A stretch of DNA of 64,000 nt from UBA10649 sp965278945 (GTDB lineage Bacteria > Actinomycetota > Actinomycetes > S36-B12). Positions 55,808-62,774 of the stretch are shown here, one piece after another. Made by a program: the position numbers and the translations under genes. A model generated the notes under the pieces. The model saw only the letters and a program-made list of their open reading frames with translations. It was not told the origin of the DNA and made no database searches. Within the stretch, counting starts at the first letter, position 1; every line of letters begins with the position of its first letter. The DNA lies in the NCBI GenBank assembly GCA_965278945.1, contig OZ257128.1, positions 1,550,001-1,614,000 of the forward strand, given 5' to 3'.

Positions 55808-56557
55808 TCAGTCGGTCCGGTAGAGCGGGTTGGGCAGTAGGAAGCGTGCCGTGTCGGCGGTGCCGACCAGGTCGGCGCTCTGGTCGCCGATCGACAGCGC
55901 GACGTTCCATCCCGAGGCCGCCAGGGAGTCGTAAGCCTGCCGCTTGTAGGTCGCTGCCGGGAGCCGATCCTGCTTGGCATTTCGCAGGACGAGCGCGTCC
56001 CACCCGGAGATTCCCCTGCGCTCAAGGCACGACTTCGTGACTTCGCGAACCGGCGATCGCCGGCCGGTGACGATGAGGACTGCGACCCCGAGCCGCTCGG
56101 CCTCATTGACCAGTGCTCGCGTCGGGGGGATGGCCCGCGTCACGCACGAGCGCACGCCCGCCTGGCGGATGGCGCCGGGCAGGTCGAAACGGTGCCGTGC
56201 GTAGGACGGGTACCAGTCCAGGAGCGTGTCGTCGATGTCGACGACGATGGCAAGCCGCTGACGTTGGCACTCGGCGGGACCTGCGGGGCACGAGGACGCA
56301 GCGATCGACTGCAGTTGGGCGCTCGCCGCCGCGACGACCGCCGCACGGTCGGCATCGAAGCGACCGGAGTCGTGGTAGCGGCGGATTGACGGCCCGTTGC
56401 CCACCGCGGGCACGCCGGCCACAATGCTGACGGCCGGGTAGCCGTTCGCCGTGACCGTCTCCAGTCGTGCGTCGTCGGCAATCGCCGGGCCGGCCGAGAC
56501 GGCACCAACGGACAGCACCGCGATCGCCAGCATTGACAGTCTCCGCACGGTCGCCAT
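55808..56557 (-). CDS. Secreted HAD-type acid phosphatase (class B/lipoprotein e(P4)-like)
   Basis: 249-aa exported phosphatase. Signal peptide (LSMLAIAVLSVGAVSAGPAIA) ends near 27. IVVDIDDTLLDWYPSY (about 101-116) is the DxDxT nucleophile motif, LIVTGRRSP the motif II Thr, and LSIGDQSADLVG the C-terminal metal Asp pair. Cysteines at 90, 97 and elsewhere suit an extracytoplasmic location. ATG 56557 chosen because it gives a clean signal peptide. It is divergent from kup by 27 bases and probably acts on phosphomonoesters outside the membrane. Confidence 0.88.
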   Translation of the reverse strand: MATVRRLSMLAIAVLSVGAVSAGPAIADDARLETVTANGYPAVSIVAGVPAVGNGPSIRRYHDSGRFDADRAAVVAAASAQLQSIAASSCPAGPAECQRQRLAIVVDIDDTLLDWYPSYARHRFDLPGAIRQAGVRSCVTRAIPPTRALVNEAERLGVAVLIVTGRRSPVREVTKSCLERRGISGWDALVLRNAKQDRLPAATYKRQAYDSLAASGWNVALSIGDQSADLVGTADTARFLLPNPLYRTD

Positions 56558-56572
56558 TGTGCACTGCGCCGC

Positions 56573-56578
56573 TACGCT
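56573..56578 (+). promoter_or_regulatory. -10 element of kup, leaderless
   Basis: TACGCT with six bases (CCGGCT) before the GTG at 56585. Confidence 0.5.
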
Positions 56579-56584
56579 CCGGCT

Positions 56585-58498
56585 GTGGCCAGAACTCGCG
56601 CGGTCCGTTCCCCTACCCAGATCGCCTTGACCCTGGGCGCGCTCGGCATCGTCTTCGGCGACATCGGCACCAGCCCGATCTACACGATCCAAACCATCTT
56701 CAACCCGGACGATCCGCATCCGGTGCCCCTCAACCCGGACAGCGTCTACGGCCTCATCTCGATGATCTTCTGGTCGGTCACCGTCATCGTCACGATCAAG
56801 TACGTCCTGCTCGTCCTCCGCGCGGACAACGACGGCGAGGGCGGGATCCTGTCCCTCATCACGCTCATCAGGCGCTTCGGGGTCCGCGGGAGCACCCGCA
56901 CCAAACTGATCCTGGCGCTGCTCGGCATCTTCGGCGCATCGCTGTTCTTCGGCGACAGCATCATCACGCCAGCCATCTCGGTGCTGTCCGCGGTAGAGGG
57001 CATCGAGGTCATCGAGCCGTCCTTCGCGTCGTACGTCGTGCCGATCACCGCGGTGATCATCGTGATCCTCTTCGCCTCGCAGCGCGTGGGCTCGGCGAAG
57101 GTCGGGCGCTTGTTCGGCCCGGTCATGGTGGTCTGGTTCCTCGTCATCGGCGCATGCGGTGTGAGCGGCATCGTCGAGCACCCCGAGATCCTGCGCTCGC
57201 TGCTGCCGACGTACGCGATCAGCTTCTTCGTCGGCCACTTCTCCATCGCCTTCTTCGCCCTCGCCGCTGTCGTCCTGGCGATCACCGGCGCCGAAGCGCT
57301 CTACGCGGACCTCGGCCACTTCGGACGGCGACCGATCACGCGCGCCTGGCTCATGCTCGTGTTCCCCGCCTGCATCCTCAGCTACATGGGGCAGGGGGCG
57401 CTCATCCTCGGCGACCCGACGGCGATCAGCAGCCCCTTCTTCCTCCTCGTTCCCGAGTGGGGCCGCATTCCTATGGTGCTGCTGGCGACGGCCGCGACGG
57501 TGATCGCGTCGCAGGCCGTCATCTCCGGCGCGTTCTCCGTCGCCCACCAGGCCGTGCAACTGGGCTACCTGCCCCGACTGCGCGTCAACCACACATCGGC
57601 GCAGACCATCGGCCAGATCTACGTTCCGTGGATCAACTGGATGCTGATGATCGGCGTGCTCACGCTGGTGTTCGCGTTCCGCACGTCAGCCGCACTGGCC
57701 TTCGCGTTCGGCATGGCCGTGACCGGCACCATCGTCATCACGACGATCCTGTTCTTCTACGTCGTGCGGCAGAAATGGGGCAAGCCCCTGTGGGTGGTCA
57801 TCGGCGGCGCGTCGTTCTTCCTCGTGATCGAGGGCTTCTTCCTCGCGGCGAACCTGACGAAGCTCCTGTACGGCGCATGGGTCCCACTGCTGATCGCGAT
57901 CACGGTCTTCACCGTGCTGACGACCTGGCAGCGCGGTCGTGTGCTGGTCTCGCGTGAGCGCGAGGAGGCCGAAGGCTCGTTGCGGACGTTCATCGACGAT
58001 GTCCAGACTCGTCAGCCTCCGCTCCAGCGAGTGCCGGGTACAGCGGTCTTCCTGAACCGCAGCGCCGTGACCACGCCGCTGGCCATGCGCGCGAACGTCG
58101 AGCACAACCACATCCTCCACGCGCACGTCGTGATCCTCACCCTCGAGACCGTGCCGCGTCCGTACGTCCAGGACGACCATCGGATCACGATCGACGACCT
58201 GGGCTACCGCGACGACGGCATCCTGCACGTCACCGCGCGCTTCGGGTTCATGGACGCCCCTGACGTCCCGCACGATGTCGACCTGATCGCGGCGTCGGAC
58301 ATCGAGAGCCCGCTTGACCTCGACGACGTGTCGTACTTCCTGTCGACTATCGAGCTTCGGGTCGGGGACACGCCGGGAATGACCCGCTGGCGCAAGCGGC
58401 TATTCGTCGCGACGTCTCGCATCACGGCCGACGCCGCGGAGTACTTCAGCCTCCCCCGCGATCGCACCGTCATCATGGGCTCGCGTATCTCCGTCTAG
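56585..58498 (+). CDS. kup: KUP-family potassium uptake protein
   Basis: Proton-coupled K+ importer, 637 aa, with 12 membrane helices. The N-terminus LGALGIVFGDIGTSPIYTIQTIF and the segment LRADNDGEGGILSLITLIRR are diagnostic, and GASLFFGDSIITPAISVLSAVEG follows. The C-terminal cytosolic domain (about 460-637) includes VPGTAVFLNRS. Start GTG 56585 by TACGCT-N6. Its last 99 bases are antisense to the convergent DUF6629 gene. Expected role: K+ uptake, possibly at low pH. Confidence 0.95.
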   Translation: MARTRAVRSPTQIALTLGALGIVFGDIGTSPIYTIQTIFNPDDPHPVPLNPDSVYGLISMIFWSVTVIVTIKYVLLVLRADNDGEGGILSLITLIRRFGVRGSTRTKLILALLGIFGASLFFGDSIITPAISVLSAVEGIEVIEPSFASYVVPITAVIIVILFASQRVGSAKVGRLFGPVMVVWFLVIGACGVSGIVEHPEILRSLLPTYAISFFVGHFSIAFFALAAVVLAITGAEALYADLGHFGRRPITRAWLMLVFPACILSYMGQGALILGDPTAISSPFFLLVPEWGRIPMVLLATAATVIASQAVISGAFSVAHQAVQLGYLPRLRVNHTSAQTIGQIYVPWINWMLMIGVLTLVFAFRTSAALAFAFGMAVTGTIVITTILFFYVVRQKWGKPLWVVIGGASFFLVIEGFFLAANLTKLLYGAWVPLLIAITVFTVLTTWQRGRVLVSREREEAEGSLRTFIDDVQTRQPPLQRVPGTAVFLNRSAVTTPLAMRANVEHNHILHAHVVILTLETVPRPYVQDDHRITIDDLGYRDDGILHVTARFGFMDAPDVPHDVDLIAASDIESPLDLDDVSYFLSTIELRVGDTPGMTRWRKRLFVATSRITADAAEYFSLPRDRTVIMGSRISV

Positions 58499-59128
58499 CG
58501 GACGGCTCAGGCTGCGCAGGTACCAGGCGACGAACACGCTGGTGCACGCAGCCCAGAAGCACCACATCGACGGCAGTCCTCGCCCGGCCATGAGGATGAG
58601 GACGCCCACGGCCGCGACATTCGCCCAGCCCCACAGCCGCAGGTGACGTTCGCTCGCGAGCAGCAGCGCACCGCATGTCGCGACGAGGTAGAGCATGCTC
58701 GACGTCATGTCGACGCCCGCGATGTCGAAGTCGATGTAGTACGGACACGCCACCGCAGTGCCTTTGCCTGCCAGCAGCGGGATGAGGAAGGTCAGGCTCG
58801 AGTAGGCGCCCAGCCCGATGAGCCCCATGAGCGCGAATCGCCGCCAGCCTCTCGGCTCAACCAGCAGTACGGCGATCGGGATGTAGACAGGCCATAGGAC
58901 GAATGCGATGGCCAGGAACACCTGCGTTGCCGTGCTGCCGAGGTCGGGCGAGATAGCGCCCTGGAGTCCCCACCACACGAAGGCCGACGTCAGCGTGTGG
59001 AAGGCGAAGATCGCCGGCAGCGCGGCGATCGGCGCAGTGCGGACGTCGCGGCAGTGACGAGCAGCATCGACCGCTACCACCGCCATCGCGGCACCGGCGA
59101 TCAGGTCGACCTGCGGAGCAAGACACAT
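58400..59128 (-). CDS. DUF6629-like multi-pass membrane protein
   Basis: 242-aa protein with seven or eight hydrophobic helices. The start MCLAPQVDLIAGAAMAVVAV and the FVWWGLQG and VPLAVLLVEPRG-like segments match the DUF6629 pattern (MCFSPxxDLxAG). The C-terminal 35 residues after RSLSRPLDGD are Arg/Asp-rich and lie over the kup 3' end. ATG at 59128 gives the family start; a GTG at 59140 is an alternative. It is 24 bases upstream-adjacent to the sigma gene end. Role unknown. Confidence 0.82.
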   Translation of the reverse strand: MCLAPQVDLIAGAAMAVVAVDAARHCRDVRTAPIAALPAIFAFHTLTSAFVWWGLQGAISPDLGSTATQVFLAIAFVLWPVYIPIAVLLVEPRGWRRFALMGLIGLGAYSSLTFLIPLLAGKGTAVACPYYIDFDIAGVDMTSSMLYLVATCGALLLASERHLRLWGWANVAAVGVLILMAGRGLPSMWCFWAACTSVFVAWYLRSLSRPLDGDTRAHDDGAIAGEAEVLRGVGRDARRRDE

Positions 59129-59152
59129 GCTGACTCGCACCTCCTCACGATC

Positions 59153-60382
59153 TCAGCGCGAAAAGCGTAGACCTGGAAGCTCGTCTTGGCGACGCTTGAG
59201 CAGCACGCGCTCGGATTCCGTCGTCGCGAGAGCATGCGCCGCGTCGTACGCAGCATTCGCCTCGTCGATACGACCGAGCCGCGTGAGCAGGTCTGCTCGC
59301 ACCGCGTGGAACAGGTAGTAGTCGGCTAGGTCGAGCGAGTCCACGGCCACAAGCGCTCGGTCTGGGCCGTGCACCTCAGCGAGGGCGACCGCGCGATTGA
59401 GCGCGATGACGGGTGTCGGGGCGAGCGACCACAAGTGGTCATACAGCGTGAGCACCTGCGGCCAGTCCGTCGAGTCCGCGGACGACGCGTCGCTGTGCAC
59501 CGCCGCGATGGCCGCCTGGAGTTGGTAAGGACCGGGATGGTTGCGACGCAAGCAGGCGCGCACGAGGTCCTGGCCCTCCGCGATCAGCGCTGAGTCCCAC
59601 AGCGCCCTGTCCTGGTCGGGCAGTCGCACGATCGCGCCGTCAGCATCAGTGCGCGCCGGCCGTCTCGACTCGGTGAGCAGCATCAGCGCGAGCAGGCCGC
59701 GCGCCTCCGGCTCGTCGGGCATGAGGTCGACCAGCATGCGGCCGAGCCTGACCGCCTCGTCGGCGAGGTCGACGCGGCCTAGCGCGTCGCCGGAGCTCGC
59801 GAGATAGCCCTCGTTGAAGATGAGATAGATGACGGCGAGGACCGGACGAAGCCGGTCGGGCAGGTCGGCGTCCTGCGGCACGCGATACGGGATGTGCGCC
59901 TCGCGGATCTTGTTCTTCGCCCGGACCAGGCGCTGGGCCATCGTCGTCTCTGGCACCAGGAAGGCCCGGGCGATCTCCGGAGTCTGCAGGCCGGCGATGA
60001 GCCGAAGGGTCAGCGCCACCTGCGCGACGGGTGCGAGCGCAGGGTGGCAGCAGGTGAAGATCAGTCGCAATCGGTCATCACGCACGGCACCCACCTCCAC
60101 GGGTTCGTCCTGGGCATGAAGCAGCGCGGCCTGCACGTGCCGGTCGTGCCTGGTCGCCTCGCGTCGAAGCCGGTCAATCGCGCGGTTGCGCGCGGTCGTG
60201 ATGATCCAGCCCGCCGGGCTCGGCGGGACGCCCTTGTTGGGCCACGTCTCGAGCGCGACCGCCAGGGCGTCCTGAACCGCCTCCTCGGCGAGACCGATGT
60301 CTCCGAGGAGGCGGCTCAGGGTGGCGACGGCCCGCCCGTAGTCCTCGCGGAATACCCGCTCGACGTCGCTGGCGTCGGTCAC
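59153..60382 (-). CDS. ECF42-type RNA polymerase sigma factor (with C-terminal TPR-like extension)
   Basis: 409-aa sigma-70 family protein. Sigma-2 region: VFREDYGRAVATLSRLLGDIGLAEEAVQDAL and GWIITTARNRAIDRLRRE; sigma-4 region: LTLRLIAGLQTPEIARAFLVPETTMAQRLVRAKNKI. The long C-terminal domain (about 190-409, with EARGLLALMLLTESRR, GPYQLQAAIAAVHSDA and VIALNRAVALAEVHG) is the TPR-like extension of the ECF42/SigJ-like group. It starts with GTG 60382, eight bases after a DGPF gene, the known partner of this group. No anti-sigma factor is seen, so control may lie in the extension. Confidence 0.92.
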   Translation of the reverse strand: MTDASDVERVFREDYGRAVATLSRLLGDIGLAEEAVQDALAVALETWPNKGVPPSPAGWIITTARNRAIDRLRREATRHDRHVQAALLHAQDEPVEVGAVRDDRLRLIFTCCHPALAPVAQVALTLRLIAGLQTPEIARAFLVPETTMAQRLVRAKNKIREAHIPYRVPQDADLPDRLRPVLAVIYLIFNEGYLASSGDALGRVDLADEAVRLGRMLVDLMPDEPEARGLLALMLLTESRRPARTDADGAIVRLPDQDRALWDSALIAEGQDLVRACLRRNHPGPYQLQAAIAAVHSDASSADSTDWPQVLTLYDHLWSLAPTPVIALNRAVALAEVHGPDRALVAVDSLDLADYYLFHAVRADLLTRLGRIDEANAAYDAAHALATTESERVLLKRRQDELPGLRFSR

Positions 60383-60390
60383 AAGTGGAT

Positions 60391-60738
60391 TCAGACCGTC
60401 TGGAATGGCCGGACCTCGACGGCACCCTTGCACGCGACCGTGGCCTTCTCGGCCCACTCCCTGGCTGCTTGCGCATCGGCCACCTCGAGGACCCAGAAGC
60501 CGCCGATGTGCTCCTTGGCCTCCAGGTACGGCCCGTCGGTGTGGAGCAGAGCCCCGTCCTTGGCGCGCACGACGGTCGCGGTGCTCGACGGCATCAGGCC
60601 GCCGGCAAACACGTAGACGCCTGCGGCCTGCATCTCGTCGTTGACCTTGCCGGTCGCCGCGAACGCCTCCTGCATTTCCTCGTCGGACGCATAGGGCGAC
60701 ACGTCGCCGTTGTGAACGGACAGCAGGTACTGAGGCAT
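60391..60738 (-). CDS. DGPF-motif (YCII-related) protein, partner of ECF42 sigma
   Basis: 115-aa YCII-family protein. MPQYLLSVHNGD, AAGVYVFAGGLMPSSTATVV and HTDGPYLEAKEHIGGFWVLEV give the DGPF-like motif (here DGPY) and the conserved His/Asp. GGAGAGG lies five bases before the ATG. The stop is eight bases before the sigma GTG, so the two are one transcript. The promoter TGTCGA-N17-CGTATA is upstream. Members of this group may sense an unknown signal; enzymatic activity is not established. Confidence 0.9.
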   Translation of the reverse strand: MPQYLLSVHNGDVSPYASDEEMQEAFAATGKVNDEMQAAGVYVFAGGLMPSSTATVVRAKDGALLHTDGPYLEAKEHIGGFWVLEVADAQAAREWAEKATVACKGAVEVRPFQTV

Positions 60739-60786
60739 GAGCCTCTCCTCTCAACTGAGTGCCGGCCGTTCCGGCTTCTCACTGCC

Positions 60787-60815
60787 TATACGAAGCGCAG
60801 ATCAGCGAATCGACA
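60787..60815 (-). promoter_or_regulatory. Likely ECF42 promoter of first DGPF gene-sigma operon
   Basis: -35 TGTCGA (60810-60815), spacer 17, -10 CGTATA (60787-60792). Transcription would start about 40 bases before the DGPF ATG at 60738. The same design lies upstream of the neighbouring DGPF gene, so this operon is probably auto-activated. Confidence 0.75.
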
Positions 60816-60826
60816 TTTCTCCGCAA

Positions 60827-61183
60827 CTATTTTGTCGTCGCATGCGCGAACGGACGAATCTCGATCGGCGTGGTCGTCGCGTGGGACTGCTTCCGCGCCC
60901 AGACAATCGCCTCGTCGAGGTCGGCCACCTCGAGGATCGTGAAGCCGCCGATCTGCTCCTTGGCCTCGATGAACGGCCCGTCGGTGATCACCGGCTCGCC
61001 ATCTGCCTCGAGCACCGTCGTGGCGGTCGAGGCATCGCTCAGGCCGCCGCTGAACACCCACACGCCCTGGGCGACCATCTCGTCGCCGACCGCGCTGACA
61101 TCGCGCATGATCTTCTCGAGCGCATCGGGTGATGGCTGCGTGGCATCGGCCGGATAACAGACGGACAGCAGATAAAGAGGCAT
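60827..61183 (-). CDS. DGPF-motif (YCII-related) protein, second copy
   Basis: 118-aa YCII protein. MPLYLLSVCYPADATQPS, AQGVWVFSGGLSDASTATTV and ITDGPFIEAKEQIGGFTILEV contain an exact DGPF. It is about half identical to its downstream neighbour and shares its leader ending GAGAGGCTCATGCC, so the pair arose by duplication. An 88-base gap with its own promoter motif separates them. It probably belongs to the ECF42 regulon. Confidence 0.9.
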   Translation of the reverse strand: MPLYLLSVCYPADATQPSPDALEKIMRDVSAVGDEMVAQGVWVFSGGLSDASTATTVLEADGEPVITDGPFIEAKEQIGGFTILEVADLDEAIVWARKQSHATTTPIEIRPFAHATTK

Positions 61184-61232
61184 GAGCCTCTCCCCTCGTT
61201 CACGTGCGACCGGACGCTCCGGCCTCACCCTA

Positions 61233-61261
61233 TGTACGAACGGTGAGGGCCGAAATCGACA
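61233..61261 (-). promoter_or_regulatory. Likely ECF42 promoter of second DGPF gene
   Basis: -35 TGTCGA (61256-61261), spacer 17, -10 CGTACA (61233-61238), about 50 bases before the ATG at 61183. Same hexamers and spacing as the element at 60787-60815. Confidence 0.75.
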
Positions 61262-61273
61262 GGCGCGGGGAGA

Positions 61274-61654
61274 TCAGTTCGACGCTGGACCGAAATCCTC
61301 GAGCGCGTAGCGGACGGGGATTCCTGCCGCCTCCGCTGTCGCCACCATCAGGTCCGAGCCCGACGACGGGCCGGGCAGGCGGAGAACGGCGTCGCACTTG
61401 GTGACGATCAGCTCGCCGAGCGGGTGCTGGATGCGGTCGTAGACCTCGTCGCCAACGGCGGTCGACCCCGCGCGTTCCATGAGCGGGAAGGACAGCCACT
61501 CGCCCACGATCGGCAGGTGCCCCAGCTCGAACAGGGCCAGCGCGGCCTCCTCCATGCGATCGACGTTCGCGGCGATCAGCGCCGGGGCATCTCCGGTGCC
61601 GCCGCGCAGCGGCCCGGCAACGAGGATCTGCAGTGGCCCCGGTGGCAGCGTCAT
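61274..61654 (-). CDS. DUF4406-like (nucleoside 2-deoxyribosyltransferase fold) protein
   Basis: 126-aa protein. ILVAGPLRGGTGDAPALIAAN and ALFELGHLPIVGEWLSFPLM follow the DUF4406/N-deoxyribosyltransferase fold, and KCDAVLRLPGPSSGSDLMVATAEAAGIPV is the closing motif. These proteins resemble enzymes that swap nucleobases, but activity is unproven. ATG at 61654 overlaps the upstream DUF4126 stop by four bases (ATGA). Confidence 0.85.
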   Translation of the reverse strand: MTLPPGPLQILVAGPLRGGTGDAPALIAANVDRMEEAALALFELGHLPIVGEWLSFPLMERAGSTAVGDEVYDRIQHPLGELIVTKCDAVLRLPGPSSGSDLMVATAEAAGIPVRYALEDFGPASN

Positions 61655-62220
61655 GTGCGCAGCCTAAGGCGCCACAGCGACCGCGCTCCCTTGGCGAGTA
61701 CCAGCGCGACGACGACTGCAGTGACCAGGAGGAGGAAGGCGAGCACCGCCGCGATCCACGGGTTGAGGACGGCGACGAGGATCACTCCGCACACGGCCAG
61801 GTCCTCGAGAACCGACACCGCGATGTTGCTCGCCGGCTCCGGTGACGTATTCACCGCCAGCCGTGTCGTCGCCTTGGCCAGATGAGTGATGAGCGCGACG
61901 GTGCCGCCCGCTGCCGCGATGGCAACGGTGGGAATGTCGACGTACGGCGAAGCGATCAGCGCGGCAACAACAGCGCCAGCGACCGGGCGGATGACCGTGT
62001 TGATCGCGTCCCAGAAGGAGTCGACAAGCATGATCTTGTCCGCGATGGTGTCGATCACCGTCAGCACGGCGAAGATGATGATGACGTCCACGCGTTCCAG
62101 GCCCACCGGGACGTTGATGTCCGCGAAGCGGCCAAGCACGCCCATGAGCAGGACGAGCAGGTACGGGTTGATCCCGCTCGCCCACGAGGCCGTGAACGCC
62201 AGCGGAATTGCGCTTTCCAC
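61651..62220 (-). CDS. DUF4126 family membrane protein
   Basis: 189-aa protein with five or six membrane helices (ALIASPYVDIPTVAIAAAGGTVALITHLAK, LAVCGVILVAVLNPWIAAVLAFLLLVTAVV and others). The N-terminal AFTASWASGINPYLLVLLMGVLGRF is the DUF4126 signature. GTG 62220 with GGGAG nine bases upstream. It heads a two-gene unit with DUF4406 and is divergent from a VOC gene; the dispersed palindrome lies in the gap. Function unknown. Confidence 0.85.
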   Translation of the reverse strand: MESAIPLAFTASWASGINPYLLVLLMGVLGRFADINVPVGLERVDVIIIFAVLTVIDTIADKIMLVDSFWDAINTVIRPVAGAVVAALIASPYVDIPTVAIAAAGGTVALITHLAKATTRLAVNTSPEPASNIAVSVLEDLAVCGVILVAVLNPWIAAVLAFLLLVTAVVVALVLAKGARSLWRLRLRT

Positions 62221-62259
62221 GTCCAGATGCTCCCACCCCGCCCCGCCCCCTCCCCCCTC

Positions 62260-62315
62260 GAGTGGGCAGTTGTGGTCGTCAGATTCGCCCTCAGAGCAGC
62301 CACAAGTGCCCACTC
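62260..62315. repeat. Second copy of the GAGTGG(C/G)CAGTTGTGG palindromic element
   Basis: Arms GAGTGGGCAGTTGTGG (62260-62275) and CCACAAGTGCCCACTC (62300-62315) pair at 15 of 16 positions with a 24-base loop. The arm differs by one base from the arm of the hairpin at 14358-14419. Here it sits between divergent genes, so it is not a terminator for either. Confidence 0.8.
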
Positions 62316-62333
62316 GCGAGGCATGTCGGTGGG

Positions 62334-62339
62334 TACTTT
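62334..62339 (+). promoter_or_regulatory. -10 element of VOC gene, leaderless
   Basis: TACTTT with six bases (GCCGGT) before the ATG at 62346. Confidence 0.5.
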
Positions 62340-62345
62340 GCCGGT

Positions 62346-62774
62346 ATGGCACTCACGGTCCAGGTAGTCATCGACAGCAACGACCCGCATCCGCTCGCCG
62401 CGTGGTGGGCGCAGACCCTCGGCTGGACCGTCGAGCCCCAGGATCCGGACTTCATCCGGAGGATGGTCGCCGAGGGGCATGCCAGCGAGGACGACACGAT
62501 GGAGTACGAGGGATCGCTCGTCTGGCGCGTCGGCGCGGCCATCAACCACCCCGACCCGGCGTCTGGCACGCCGCGGATCTTGTTCCAGTGGGTTCCGGAG
62601 CCGAAGACGGCGAAGAACCGAGCGCACCTGGACCTGCGGGCGGACGGGGAGGACCTCGAGGCCCTGCGCGCGCGCCTGATCGAGCGCGGGGCGAGAGTGC
62701 TTCACGAGGGTCGGCAGGGTCCCCAGACGTGGCTGACCATGGCCGACCCGCAGGGGAACGAGTTCTGCGTCTAG
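62346..62774 (+). CDS. VOC-like (glyoxalase-fold) protein
   Basis: 142-aa protein of the Glyoxalase_6-like type. TVQVVIDSNDPHPLAAWWAQTLGWTVEPQD and NRAHLDLRADGEDLEALRARLIERGA with WLTMADPQGNEFCV are the family segments; the His in AHLDL and Glu in NEFCV are likely metal ligands. It uses a leaderless start at 62346. Its TAG stop and the TAG of the convergent glycosidase share CTAG. Function unknown. Confidence 0.87.
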   Translation: MALTVQVVIDSNDPHPLAAWWAQTLGWTVEPQDPDFIRRMVAEGHASEDDTMEYEGSLVWRVGAAINHPDPASGTPRILFQWVPEPKTAKNRAHLDLRADGEDLEALRARLIERGARVLHEGRQGPQTWLTMADPQGNEFCV

